Below are positions 9,483 through 17,806 of a stretch of DNA of 64,000 bases, piece after piece. Below the pieces are notes generated by a model. The model ran no database searches. It saw nothing but the letters and a program-made list of their open reading frames with translations, and was not told where the DNA came from. This DNA is from Plantactinospora endophytica. Lineage in GTDB: Bacteria; Actinomycetota; Actinomycetes; Mycobacteriales; Micromonosporaceae. The stretch's first letter is position 1, and every line of letters begins with the position of its first letter. The position numbers were made by a program, and so were the translations under genes. The stretch lies in the NCBI RefSeq assembly GCF_016862915.1, contig NZ_BONW01000009.1, positions 1 to 64,000 on the forward strand. The letters run 5' to 3'.

Positions 9483-10456
9483 CCACCGACGTTCCCACGT
9501 CGCTCGGTGCGGCCACGGTCACCCGTGGCCGCACCGGCCGGGGTCGCGGGCACCGGCGGCGTTACCAGGGGCGGGAGGTTGCCTGGGCGTACGCCTTCGT
9601 CGCCCCGGCCATCGTGCTCTTCGCCGTGATGGGCGTCTACACGCTCTTCTGGGGGCTGCAACTCTCCTTCGTGCAGTGGAACGGGCTCACCCCGACCTGG
9701 CTCTGGGTCGGCCTGCGCAACTACACCGACCTGCTCTGGGCCAGCCCGGTCTTCTCCCCACCGGTACGCGCCGCCGCGCTGAACACCGTCTGGGTAATGA
9801 TCGCGGCACCGCTGCTCACCGTCGCGATCTCGTTCCCGCTGGCCCTGGCGCTCAACCGGGCCCGCCGGTTCGTCGGGCTGCTCCGCTCGGTCTACTTCGT
9901 CCCGTACATCACCACCGGCATCGCGGTCTATCTCGCCTGGCAGTACGTGCTGGAGCCGAACGGGGCGATCAACACGCTGCTCGGCGCGCTCGGGCTCGGC
10001 TCGCTGTCCCAGCCGCAGGGCTGGCTCGGCAACCCGGACACCGCGCTGCCCACGCTGATCGTGATCATGGTCTGGTCCGCCGTACCGGTCGCCACGCTGC
10101 TCTACCTGACCGGATTGCAGACCATCGACCCCGCGCTGACCGAGGCCGCCCAGATCGACGGCGCGAGCTGGTGGCGGGTGAACCTCAGCGTGGTCTGGCC
10201 ACTGCTGCGCGGCATCACCGCAGTGATTCTGCTGCTCAACCTGCGGGACGCGCTACAGGGCTTCCAGATTTTCCTGATCATGACCGACGGCGGTCCGGGC
10301 GACCACACCAACGTGCTCGGTCTACAGACCTACCGGCTCGCGTTCCAGTCGGAACTCGCCCCGACGCTGGGTCTGGCCAGTGCACTGGGCTGGATGCTCT
10401 TCGTCGCCGCCGTGGTGGTGGCGTTCGTCAACCTGCGCGTCACCCGGGAGCGGTGA
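9479..10456 (+). CDS. ABC sugar transporter permease (MalF-like)
   Basis: This 325-residue inner-membrane permease overlaps the binding-protein gene by 4 nt (ATGA). It has an N-terminal basic tail, six or so hydrophobic segments (first at WAYAFVAPAIVLFAVMGVY) and the cytoplasmic EAA loop (EAAQIDGASWWRVNLSVVWP) that docks on the ATPase. It pairs with the MalG-like permease immediately downstream. No ATPase gene is present; CUT1 systems of actinomycetes commonly share the MsiK ATPase encoded elsewhere. Confidence 0.92.
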   Translation: MTTDVPTSLGAATVTRGRTGRGRGHRRRYQGREVAWAYAFVAPAIVLFAVMGVYTLFWGLQLSFVQWNGLTPTWLWVGLRNYTDLLWASPVFSPPVRAAALNTVWVMIAAPLLTVAISFPLALALNRARRFVGLLRSVYFVPYITTGIAVYLAWQYVLEPNGAINTLLGALGLGSLSQPQGWLGNPDTALPTLIVIMVWSAVPVATLLYLTGLQTIDPALTEAAQIDGASWWRVNLSVVWPLLRGITAVILLLNLRDALQGFQIFLIMTDGGPGDHTNVLGLQTYRLAFQSELAPTLGLASALGWMLFVAAVVVAFVNLRVTRER

Positions 10457-11358
10457 TGGCTATCCGTACCGCGCCGGCCGCGACCGAGGCCACCGCTCCG
10501 CCCACCGCCGTACCGCGCCGAGCGCGCCGCTGGCCGGCCCGGGTCGTCCTCGCCCGCACGGTCATCGGCCTGCTGCTCGCCGGGTACGCCGTGGTCAGCC
10601 TCTATCCGTTCCTCTGGATGGTCTCGGCGGCCTTCAAGACCCAGCAGGAGGTCATCGCGGGCGGTCACCTCGTCCCGCGCGACCCGACGCTGAGCACCCT
10701 GGTCGACACCTGGAACCGGCTGCACTTCTTCGACTACTTCGTGAACAGTCTCAAGGTCACCGGGGCCACCACGATCGGCGTGGTGGTGATCTACTCCGCC
10801 GCCTCGTACGCCTTCGCCGCGCTGCACTTCCCCGGCCGCCGCGCGCTGTACCGGCTCTTCGTCGCGCTGCTATTCGTACCCGGCGTCGTCACGCTGCTCC
10901 CGGTCGTCCTGCTGGAGAACCGCCTCGCGATCCTCGGTACGCACCTCGGACTGGTCCTGCCGTTCGTCAACGGCACCGCCCCGTTCGCCGTACTGCTGCT
11001 GACCAACGCGTTCCGGGCGGTGCCGTCCGAACTGCGCGACTCGGCCCGGGTCGACGGTGCCGGCGAGCTGCGCATCTTCACCCGGGTGTACCTGCCGCTG
11101 GCCCGCCCGGCGCTGGTCACGATCGCGCTGCTGACCGCGATCCCGACCTGGAACGAGTACCTGCTGACCCGGGTCTCGCTCAACGACCCCGCCACCTACA
11201 CCCTGCCGATCGCGCTCCAGGCGCTGAAGTCGTCACAGGTGGTGCAGTACAACTCGCTGATGGCCGGTGCGCTGATCGTGGTCATCCCGGTGATCATTCT
11301 CTTCCTCGCCGCCCAGCGGTACTTCGTGAACGGCCTCACCGGGGCGATCAAGGGCTGA
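10456..11358 (+). CDS. ABC sugar transporter permease (MalG-like)
   Basis: This 300-residue inner-membrane permease starts at an ATG whose A is the last base of the upstream stop codon (TGATG). After a Pro/Ala/Arg-rich cytoplasmic tail come hydrophobic segments (VIGLLLAGYAVVSLYPFLWM and others) and the EAA-type loop (DSARVDGAGELRIFTRVYLP). It forms the transmembrane heterodimer with the preceding permease. Translational coupling across the three transporter genes is evident. Confidence 0.92.
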   Translation: MAIRTAPAATEATAPPTAVPRRARRWPARVVLARTVIGLLLAGYAVVSLYPFLWMVSAAFKTQQEVIAGGHLVPRDPTLSTLVDTWNRLHFFDYFVNSLKVTGATTIGVVVIYSAASYAFAALHFPGRRALYRLFVALLFVPGVVTLLPVVLLENRLAILGTHLGLVLPFVNGTAPFAVLLLTNAFRAVPSELRDSARVDGAGELRIFTRVYLPLARPALVTIALLTAIPTWNEYLLTRVSLNDPATYTLPIALQALKSSQVVQYNSLMAGALIVVIPVIILFLAAQRYFVNGLTGAIKG

Positions 11359-11380
11359 CCGGGAAGTAGGGAGAGCGAAC

Positions 11381-12286
11381 ATGTCCCAACAGGGGACCGG
11401 AGGATGGCGTCCGGACGCCGACGCGGTGGTGCTGGTCACCGGCGCGGCCGGGGTGATCGGCAACGTCGTCGTGCCGTACCTGGCCGACTCGGGGCTGCGG
11501 GTGGTGGCGGTGGACCGGGCGCCGTTCGCCAGCCCCAAGGCCGAGCGGGTGCTGGTCGGCGACGTACTGGACCGGGACTTCGTGGCGGAGAGCCTGCGTC
11601 CGTTCGGAGGACCGGTCGACGCCGTCGTGCACCTCGCCGCGATCCCCGCACCGGGGCAGGTGCCCGAGGACGAGACCCTGGCGCAGAACGTCCGGGGCGC
11701 CTACCTCGTCCTCGACGGTGCCGGCCGGGCCGGCGTACGCTGCGCGGTCGCGGCGTCCAGCGTCGCCGCGTACGGGTACGCCTGGGCGGAGCGGGACCTG
11801 TCCCCGCCGTACGTGCCGGTGGACGAGGCGCAGCCGTCGGTGGCGATCGACTCGTACGGGCTGTCGAAGACGATGACCGAGCAGGTCGGCGCGTTCGCCA
11901 CCCGGCGGTGGGGGATGCCGACGATTCTGCTGCGCTTTCCGTTCGTCGGCGACGGCGACCGGCTGGCCGGCCACCTGGCCCGGATCCGTGGCGACGTGGC
12001 TGTCAACCGGCGGGAGCTGTGGAGCTGGCTCGACACCCGGGACGCGGCCCGGGCCGTGCACGCCGCGCTGACCTCGGGGCTGACCGGGCACCACGTCTTC
12101 AACGTCGCCGCGCCGGACACCTCGACGACGGTGCCCACGGCCGAGCTGCTGACCCGGTTCCATCCGGACACCCGGGTCCGGGCGCCGCTCGGCGGCGTCG
12201 ACTCCCCGTTGGACAGTTCCGCCGCGCGCCGGCTGCTCGGCTTCGAGACCCGCCACGGCTGGCGGGACGCCGACCCGACCGACTGA
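11381..12286 (+). CDS. NAD-dependent epimerase/dehydratase-family SDR, uronate-dehydrogenase-like
   Basis: This 301-residue extended SDR has an N-terminal NAD-binding GAAGVIG motif (about residues 22-28), VVHLAAIP, a catalytic Ser in SSVAAYGY and the YGLSK (YxxxK) pair. Length and the WxWLDTRDAARA segment fit the uronate dehydrogenase group, which oxidises D-galacturonate or D-glucuronate to the aldaric acid lactone. It closes the transporter operon 22 nt after the second permease, with an AGGGAGAG ribosome binding site. With the ManD-like dehydratase it suggests uptake and oxidation of a sugar acid from pectin or glucuronoxylan. The substrate is inferred. Confidence 0.8.
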   Translation: MSQQGTGGWRPDADAVVLVTGAAGVIGNVVVPYLADSGLRVVAVDRAPFASPKAERVLVGDVLDRDFVAESLRPFGGPVDAVVHLAAIPAPGQVPEDETLAQNVRGAYLVLDGAGRAGVRCAVAASSVAAYGYAWAERDLSPPYVPVDEAQPSVAIDSYGLSKTMTEQVGAFATRRWGMPTILLRFPFVGDGDRLAGHLARIRGDVAVNRRELWSWLDTRDAARAVHAALTSGLTGHHVFNVAAPDTSTTVPTAELLTRFHPDTRVRAPLGGVDSPLDSSAARRLLGFETRHGWRDADPTD

Positions 12287-12314
12287 CCCTCCGGGTGGGT
12301 CGACCCGTCGACAG

Positions 12315-12440
12315 CTACTCGCCGACAGCCAGCCCGGCGGCCCAAAGATGCTCCACGTGGGCGGCGTACTGGTCGAACAGGCGCCGTCCATCCGTCGTCT
12401 TCGCATCGGCGATCGCCGCGCACAGCGCGTCGTTCGGCAT
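12315..12440 (-). CDS. Small hypothetical protein, 41 residues
   Basis: A minus-strand ATG at 12440 preceded by GGTGAGAG opens 41 codons to a TAG at 12315. The product (starting MPNDALCAAIADAKTTDG, ending HLWAAGLAVGE) is rich in Ala and looks helical. It is the only coding candidate I see in the 304-nt gap between the SDR and the XRE gene, from which it diverges. No family is recognised. Confidence 0.4.
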   Translation of the reverse strand: MPNDALCAAIADAKTTDGRRLFDQYAAHVEHLWAAGLAVGE

Positions 12441-12590
12441 AGCTCTCACCCCAGATCCGTGCCGGTCGGCCACGCCGGCAAGCAGCGGCGATCTCCGGAC
12501 CGATCAGCGGTGTACCGTCCAAGATGGCGGCCCGCCGGAGCAGCGGCCGGCAGCCCGCCGCCCCGACCGCTACCTGGGGGGAGAGGCACC

Positions 12591-13784
12591 GTGCGCGACT
12601 GGATCGGCTTGCGCGTCGCGTCGTGGCGCGACATCGCCGGAATGACCCAGCAGGAGCTGGCTGACCGGGTAGGCGTCAGCCACGCCTACATCTCGATGAT
12701 CGAGAACGGTCGGCGTGCGGTCACGAAACGGGCCCTCATCATCGCCTTGGCGTCGGCGCTCGGCATACGTGTCGAAGACCTCACCGCCCAGCCTCGCCGA
12801 CCACGTGATCGGGCCGAACTCGCGGCGTACTCAGCAGCTCCGGGCATCCGTCGGGCGCTTGACGACGACCCCGACGGACCGATACCCGACCCCGACGATG
12901 TCGCGCGGCGGCTGAACGAGGCGGGCCGAGCCCGGATGGCGTGCGACTACACCACCATGGCCGGCCTGCTCCCGGATCTCGTCGCGCAGACCCGCCTGCT
13001 CGCGACCGCACCGGCCACCGAGCGCGCCGGCCTGGCGATGTTCGTCCGGGTGGCGTTCTACGCCGCGACCGGGCTCAAGTCGATGGGCCACATCGACCTG
13101 TCGATGCGGCTCGCCGAGCGAGCCCAGATCGCTGCGGTGCAACTCGGCGAGCCGGACGAGACGGCGGCGGCCACATTCGCCCTCGCCCAGGTGGCGCTCA
13201 CGGGAGGGGCGCAGCGCCGCTCGCTGTCCACCGCGACCGCTGCCGCCCACGCTCTCGGCGATACCCACACCGGCGACCTGGCCACGTGGTACGGCATGTT
13301 GCACCTACACGCGTCGATCTCGGCGGCGTCGCTCGGTCGCGCCGACGACGCGGCAACGCACTACGCCGAGGCGCGGACCGCGCTGCCGCGCGCGAACGGG
13401 CCGGACCGGTGGCGGATGGAGTTCACTCCCGCGAACGTCGCGACGTGGCGGGTTGCGATCGCACTGGAGAACGGCGAGCCGGAGCGGGCACCCGAGTACG
13501 CGCGCCGGGTCGACCGGTCGGCATTGCGGAACGTCCAGCGTCGGACTCGGTTGCACATCGACGCCGGCCGGGGCTTGTTCCTGGCGGGCCGGCCCGACCA
13601 GGCCGTTCGCCAGTTCCTCGCCGCAGACGAGATCAGCAGCCAGGAGCTACGCTCTCGCCCGGCGGTACAGGAGATCGTCGGGCAGATGGTTCGCGACGCG
13701 CGCCGCCACGGCTCCGCTGAACTGCGCGAGCTGGCGGGGCGGATGGGAATCGACCCGCTCGACCCAGACACCGACGCGACTTAA
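12591..13784 (+). CDS. XRE-family HTH regulator with TPR-like C-terminus
   Basis: This 397-residue regulator has an N-terminal XRE helix-turn-helix (about residues 18-50, MTQQELADRVGVSHAYISMI) followed by a long Ala-rich helical region resembling tetratricopeptide repeats, typical of actinobacterial XRE/TPR regulators that often sense small ligands or peptides. The GTG at 12591 has GGGGGGAGAG upstream. Codon and base use is slightly less GC-biased than in the neighbours, and three small Cys-motif genes follow in the same direction, so this looks like the head of an accessory cassette. Confidence 0.85.
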   Translation: MRDWIGLRVASWRDIAGMTQQELADRVGVSHAYISMIENGRRAVTKRALIIALASALGIRVEDLTAQPRRPRDRAELAAYSAAPGIRRALDDDPDGPIPDPDDVARRLNEAGRARMACDYTTMAGLLPDLVAQTRLLATAPATERAGLAMFVRVAFYAATGLKSMGHIDLSMRLAERAQIAAVQLGEPDETAAATFALAQVALTGGAQRRSLSTATAAAHALGDTHTGDLATWYGMLHLHASISAASLGRADDAATHYAEARTALPRANGPDRWRMEFTPANVATWRVAIALENGEPERAPEYARRVDRSALRNVQRRTRLHIDAGRGLFLAGRPDQAVRQFLAADEISSQELRSRPAVQEIVGQMVRDARRHGSAELRELAGRMGIDPLDPDTDAT

Positions 13785-13991
13785 CAGCCTGTTACGCCTT
13801 GCCGCCACACCTGCGGTCAGGCTGCACCTGGGACGTCCGGCCCGTGTGGTCCGCCACCGGTCGCAGCCGAGCGTCCCGGCCGGTCCGAGGCTCCGTCCCC
13901 CCGGACGCCCCGGACCGGCGCCGGTTCAGGTTGAGAGTGGCGCTTCGCGATCGGGGATCCGGGGCGCCACGAACCCGGGAGGTGACGTGGC

Positions 13992-14168
13992 GTGGACCAG
14001 TTCGCGCGCTGGCAGTTGGACCTGTTGATCGAGCGGCGGCACCTGGATGGCGGCCGGTGCGCGGAGTGCGGACCCCGGGGTGGCTGTGTGGCGCTGCTCG
14101 CTGCCGTTCGCCGCCGGGTCGAGCGAGAGACGACGGCAGATTCGATTCTGGGCGGGCCGTCGTGGTGA
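13992..14168 (+). CDS. Small Cys-motif protein, 58 residues
   Basis: The GTG at 13992 has a very strong ribosome binding site (GGGAGGTGAC, 13977-13986). The product starts VDQFARWQLDLLIERRHLDG and contains a CAECGPRGGC cluster near residue 25, possibly a small metal site. It overlaps the next gene by 4 nt (GTGA). No family is recognised. The same kind of Cys cluster recurs in the next two genes, so the three are probably functionally linked. Confidence 0.6.
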   Translation: MDQFARWQLDLLIERRHLDGGRCAECGPRGGCVALLAAVRRRVERETTADSILGGPSW

Positions 14169-14416
14169 TCCGGCTGGTGCGGCGCTGGCTGGCTGCCGAG
14201 TGGCCGATGCCGGTCGATCGGGTGTTCGCCCGCCTGGTCCTCGGTCGGCACGCGCTGCGAGGGTGTGGCTGGTGTGGCCCGGACGGCTGCCCGCTGTGGT
14301 GGTGGGCGACCGAGATGCACCGTCGGGAGCATGCGGTCCGGGTGCTGCTCGGCGGTACTCTGCCAGCCGAGGTGACCGCCGGGGACGTTCGCGCGGCGTT
14401 GGACCGGCTGCGGTGA
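14165..14416 (+). CDS. Small Cys-motif protein, 83 residues
   Basis: It starts at GTG 14165 (or 14162), overlapping the preceding stop, and ends in a GTGA overlap with the next gene. The product is Arg/Trp-rich, begins VIRLVRRWLAAEWPM, and carries CGWCGPDGCPLWWW around residue 38, similar in layout to the cluster in the previous product. A helical tail follows (EVTAGDVRAALDRL). No known family is recognised. Confidence 0.6.
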   Translation: MIRLVRRWLAAEWPMPVDRVFARLVLGRHALRGCGWCGPDGCPLWWWATEMHRREHAVRVLLGGTLPAEVTAGDVRAALDRLR

Positions 14417-14810
14417 ACGGCCACGAGAGCGCGCCGGGTCTGGCTGCCGACTGGGCGTGGGCCACGATCACGAACCACGCCGAGGGCCGGCACTGCAACG
14501 GTTGTCGGGGTATCTGGTGTCCGACCGCCGAGTGGTCGCTGTGGGTCGTCATCACCGACCGGATCATCCCCGTCGACCGCCGGCCGCTCGTCACCGTGGT
14601 GGCTCGGCAGGTGATGATCGCGCACTGGCCCCGCACCGTGGACGGCTGTCGGCCGTGTGGTGTGGTCGGATCCAGCTCGCTGGCACCTGGCTCGAAGTCG
14701 TCGGCGACGACGCGGTGCCGGACTCGGTGAGGATCCTGCGGTCGACTCCGACACCCGAGGAGTTGCGTCGGATCACCGGCATGGGCGGGTCCGGGACAGA
14801 CACCCCGTGA
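14413..14810 (+). pseudogene. Third Cys-motif gene, apparently frameshifted by a 5-nt duplication
   Basis: From GTG 14413 the frame reads a protein with CNGCRGIWCPTAEW and CRPCG motifs, then ends at TGA 14730 after an unconvincing Ser/Thr/Arg tail (105 residues). In another frame, 14655-14810 encodes a plausible ending (AGTWLEVVGDDAVPDSVRIL ...). The switch point is a perfect tandem TGTGG-TGTGG at 14656-14665. Removing one copy joins the two parts as DGCRPCGRIQLAGTW. The simplest reading is a recent slippage duplication; a sequencing error or two separate genes remain possible. Confidence 0.55.
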
Positions 14811-14874
14811 CCTGCGAGCGGCAACTGACGCGGGTGACGTCCAACCTGATCGCGTCGGCGCGGGCGAGGTCGGC

Positions 14875-15999
14875 TCAGCCCAGTGCCGCCAGCGTCTCGG
14901 CGGCGACCTGGAGGTCCTCCCGGGGCTCGACGACCAGTACCGGCACCTGAGCGCCGGTAGCCGAGACCACCGCGTCGGTCTCCGGGTTGCCGCCTGGCGG
15001 CGGGCGCACGCCGAGCAGGCCGAGGCCGGCGCAGACGTCGTGGCGTACCTCGGGCTGGTCCCAGCCGATCTCGCCGGTGAAGACCAGTGCGTCCAGCCGG
15101 TCCAGGCTGGTGGCGGCGGCGGCCAGCTCGCGGCGTACCCGGTGGGCGTAGACCGCCAGCGCCAGCGCCGCGACCGGGTCGTCTCCGGCGGCGGCGACCA
15201 GGTCGCGGGTGTCGGAGGAGCGACCGTCGGAGAGGCCGAGCAGGCCGGCCTGGGAGTTGAGGCCCTCGGCCAGCTCGGCCAGGCTGAGCCGGTCGTCGTC
15301 GAGCAGCCAGAGCAGCATGCCGGGGTCGACCGCACCCGACCGTTTCGACATCGGGACGCCGTCCAGCGGGGTGAAGCCCATCGAGGTGTCCACGCTGCGC
15401 CCGTCCCGGACCGCGCAGACCGAGGCGCCGCCGCCGAGGTGGGCCAGCAGGACCTGGAGCCCGTCGGCCGGTCGGCCGAGCAGTTCGGCGGTGCGGCGCA
15501 GCGCGTACGCGTAGGACAGGCCGTGGAAGCCGTAGCGGCGCAGTCCCCAGCGGCGGCGCCAGCGCGCGGGCAGCGGATAGGTGGCGGCGGCGGCCGGCAG
15601 GTGGGCGTGGAAGGCGGTGTCCGGGCAGAGTACCTGCGGCACGTCGGGTAGCCGCTCCCGGAGGCTGTCCAGCAGGTGCAGGGCGGGCGGCAGGTGCAGC
15701 GGGGCCAGCGTGGCCAGCCCGTCGAGCCGGGACCGGAGCGCGTCGTCGACGACGGTCGGGCTGTGGACCAGGTCGCCGCCGTGCACCAGCCGGTGGCCGA
15801 CCGCGTCGGGCGGGTCGTGTGCGGCGACGAAGTCGCGTACCGCCCGGTCCGCCGCGTCCGAGCCGGGCGGCTCGGTCCGGTGCAGGTCGTCGGCGGTCTC
15901 GCCGGCCCGGACGTAGTCGAGCCGGAGGCTGGACGACCCGGCGTTCACGGTCAGTACGACCGGCGGCCGGGCCCCGGACCCGTCAGTCCCGTCCGGCAT
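14875..15999 (-). CDS. ackA: Acetate kinase
   Basis: This 374-residue member of the ASKHA kinase family interconverts acetate plus ATP and acetyl phosphate. Family motifs are in order: VLTVNAGSSSLRL at the N-terminus, GHRLVHGG (catalytic Arg), CPDTAFH (catalytic Asp), RRYGFHGLSY (phosphate-binding His; the second His of the common HGTSH is Tyr here), LAHLGGGASVCAV, DTSMGFTPLDGVPMSKRSG and FTGEIGW near the C-terminus. It is slightly shorter than the usual 400 residues. The ATG at 15999 has GGAGGG upstream; the open frame beyond it is Arg-rich and non-conserved. No phosphotransacetylase or phosphoketolase gene is adjacent. Confidence 0.9.
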   Translation of the reverse strand: MPDGTDGSGARPPVVLTVNAGSSSLRLDYVRAGETADDLHRTEPPGSDAADRAVRDFVAAHDPPDAVGHRLVHGGDLVHSPTVVDDALRSRLDGLATLAPLHLPPALHLLDSLRERLPDVPQVLCPDTAFHAHLPAAAATYPLPARWRRRWGLRRYGFHGLSYAYALRRTAELLGRPADGLQVLLAHLGGGASVCAVRDGRSVDTSMGFTPLDGVPMSKRSGAVDPGMLLWLLDDDRLSLAELAEGLNSQAGLLGLSDGRSSDTRDLVAAAGDDPVAALALAVYAHRVRRELAAAATSLDRLDALVFTGEIGWDQPEVRHDVCAGLGLLGVRPPPGGNPETDAVVSATGAQVPVLVVEPREDLQVAAETLAALG

Positions 16000-16196
16000 C
16001 CGTGCCCTCCGTCCGTTCCCGCGACATGTCCACCGTCTTCCGTGGTGCGCCCGCCGTCGTCTCGTCCGTTCCCGTCCGTCCGCCCACCGTCGTCTCGTTC
16101 CGGGAACGTCGTCCCGGGACGGTGCCGCCGCCGTTGGGAACGGCGTTACCCCGCCCGGACGGATCCACGCCCGCCTACCTGCCGATCCGACCTTTC

Positions 16197-16317
16197 CGAA
16201 ATCGTTTCGAGAACCTTTTCGGAGCATCCGTAAAGATCAACCGCTGTTACAGGCGATTGCTCCACCGTGGCGTTACGTCCTCGTAATACGCGCAACATCT
16301 TGCCGAAAACCTTTTCG
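16197..16317. promoter_or_regulatory. Cluster of CGAAAA-N2-TTTTCG operator-like palindromes
   Basis: Three related inverted repeats lie in the 425-nt gap 16000-16424: CGAAA-tcg-TTTCG (16197-16209), CGAGAA-cc-TTTTCG (16208-16221, overlapping the first) and CGAAAA-cc-TTTTCG (16304-16317, perfect). The last two differ at one base and are 96 nt apart, suggesting cooperative binding or looping. They precede the secreted-enzyme block and resemble the element at 3264-3275 near the xylanase. I see no gene in this gap. Confidence 0.6.
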
Positions 16318-16424
16318 TAGGCCATCGTGTGCTGAACGCCGATACCCACCGCCCTGCCGAACCCGGCGGACCCGGCGCCAAGAAATTGATCATCATCAAT
16401 CACTTGAGCGAAGGAGGCAGTCCG

Positions 16425-17726
16425 ATGAGGCGATGGTGGCCGGCCCTCGCGCCGTTGCTGGCGCTGGGCCTGGTGTTCACCGGGATGGGGGTGGCGAAGG
16501 CCGCGCCCGGTGACAACCTGGCCTGGACGGCGACGGCGAGCGCGTCCTACACCTCACCCTGGGAGAGCGTCGGGGCGATCCGCGACGGGATCGACCCGAC
16601 CACCTCGAACGACACCCAGAACCCGCGCTGGGGCACCTGGCCCAACACCGGTGAGCAGTGGGTGCTGCTCACCTGGACCTCCCCGCAGACCATCCGGGCC
16701 GCCGAGGTCTACTTCTTCGACGACAACGGCGGGGTACGCGTCCCGGCGTCCTGGCGGGTGCAGAGCTGGAACGGCAGCGGCTACGTCGACGTCGCCGGAG
16801 CCAGCGGCTACCCGGTCGCGGCCAACCGCTACAACCTGGTCACCTTCAACGCGGTCAGCACGCTGCGGCTGCGGGTGCTGTTGGCCAGCGGCGCCGGCTC
16901 GGTGGGACTGCTGGAGGTCAAGGCGCACGCCCAGCCGCCCGGCACCGGCCCGACCAACCCGCCGACCACGCCGCCGTCCTCCGGCTGGAACCCGCCGTCC
17001 AACCTGGTCACCCCGCTGGACGAGGTCTGGCGCCACCAGGAGCAGACCTACAACAACGGCAACCTGTACGGCTTCCGCAACTACGGCTGGGACCAACTGT
17101 TCGCCAACCGGGGCTACGTCAACTACTGCGTCCGCTGGGACTCCTCGGCCAACGTCACCACCGCGCAGCGGGACCAGATCCACGCCGCCCTGGCCCGGCA
17201 GCACAAGAAGTGGATGGACGTGATGGTCGGGCACAACGCGTTCCCGTACACCGACGTGCCGATCCGGGTGGTCGGTTGGGCGGTACGCAACCGGTCCCAG
17301 CTCCAGTGGTCGGACACCTCGGTCGACATCTACGTGAACGACATCCGGGAGAACGCCCCGCAGTGCGCGGCACCGTGCGGCCGGTTCTTCAACCAGAACG
17401 GCCAGTACCCGAACTGTCCCGGCGGGGCGGCCCGGCACTACGACCAGTCGCTCTGGCTGACCGACGGCTTCGGCGGCGGTGCCGGCGGTGACTGGGGTCA
17501 ACGGATGGGCCGCGAGTACTTCATGAACAGCATCAACGCGGAGAACATGACCATCCTGCTGCACGAGATCGGCCACACCTACGGGTTGGACGACTTCTAC
17601 GACTGGACCCCGACCGGCGTGAGCAGCTTCATCATGAAGGCCGGCAGCGCGAGCTCGATCACCGAGTTCGACCGCTGGATGTTCCGGGACTGGTGGCGGC
17701 ACCTGAAGAGCCGCTACGGCTACTGA
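16425..17726 (+). CDS. Secreted zinc-metalloprotease-like protein with N-terminal carbohydrate-binding-like module
   Basis: This 433-residue protein has a signal peptide (about 1-28, ending GVAKA). A beta-rich discoidin-like module follows (about 32-170), then a Pro/Thr linker (GTGPTNPPTTPPSSG) and a C-terminal domain with HEIGHTYGLDD at 380-390. That matches HExxHxxGxxD, the metzincin zinc motif in which Asp is the third ligand, as in snapalysin. It is followed by a possible Met-turn (SSFIMKAGSAS). Several Cys residues (QCAAPCGRFF, NCPGG) suggest disulfides. The N-terminal module closely resembles those at the C-termini of the two linked glycosidases (20344 and 21885). The ATG at 16425 follows AAGGAGG. 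The target is unknown; the context suggests a plant-wall glycoprotein. Confidence 0.75.
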   Translation: MRRWWPALAPLLALGLVFTGMGVAKAAPGDNLAWTATASASYTSPWESVGAIRDGIDPTTSNDTQNPRWGTWPNTGEQWVLLTWTSPQTIRAAEVYFFDDNGGVRVPASWRVQSWNGSGYVDVAGASGYPVAANRYNLVTFNAVSTLRLRVLLASGAGSVGLLEVKAHAQPPGTGPTNPPTTPPSSGWNPPSNLVTPLDEVWRHQEQTYNNGNLYGFRNYGWDQLFANRGYVNYCVRWDSSANVTTAQRDQIHAALARQHKKWMDVMVGHNAFPYTDVPIRVVGWAVRNRSQLQWSDTSVDIYVNDIRENAPQCAAPCGRFFNQNGQYPNCPGGAARHYDQSLWLTDGFGGGAGGDWGQRMGREYFMNSINAENMTILLHEIGHTYGLDDFYDWTPTGVSSFIMKAGSASSITEFDRWMFRDWWRHLKSRYGY

Positions 17727-17751
17727 CGCCTGGTCGCTCGAACCCCCATCC

Positions 17752-17783
17752 GGGGTCGCCCGGCCACGTCGCCGGGCGACCCC
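17752..17783 (+). terminator. Hairpin between the protease-like and GH127 genes
   Basis: A perfect 13-bp stem (GGGGTCGCCCGGC pairing with 17771-17783) closes a 6-nt loop, 25 nt after the upstream stop. It could terminate or attenuate transcription, or stabilise the upstream message, while allowing some read-through to the GH127 gene. Confidence 0.65.
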
Positions 17784-17806
17784 CCGCCCCCGGAGGTGAC
17801 CACCCC

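Noticed and set aside
8106-11358. Missing ATPase gene taken as a broken transporter
   Set aside because: Actinomycete CUT1 transporters commonly use a shared ATPase (MsiK) from another locus, so absence here is normal.
12591-14810. Integrated phage or conjugative element
   Set aside because: No integrase, relaxase, att-like direct repeats or structural genes are seen; only an accessory-looking cassette can be claimed.
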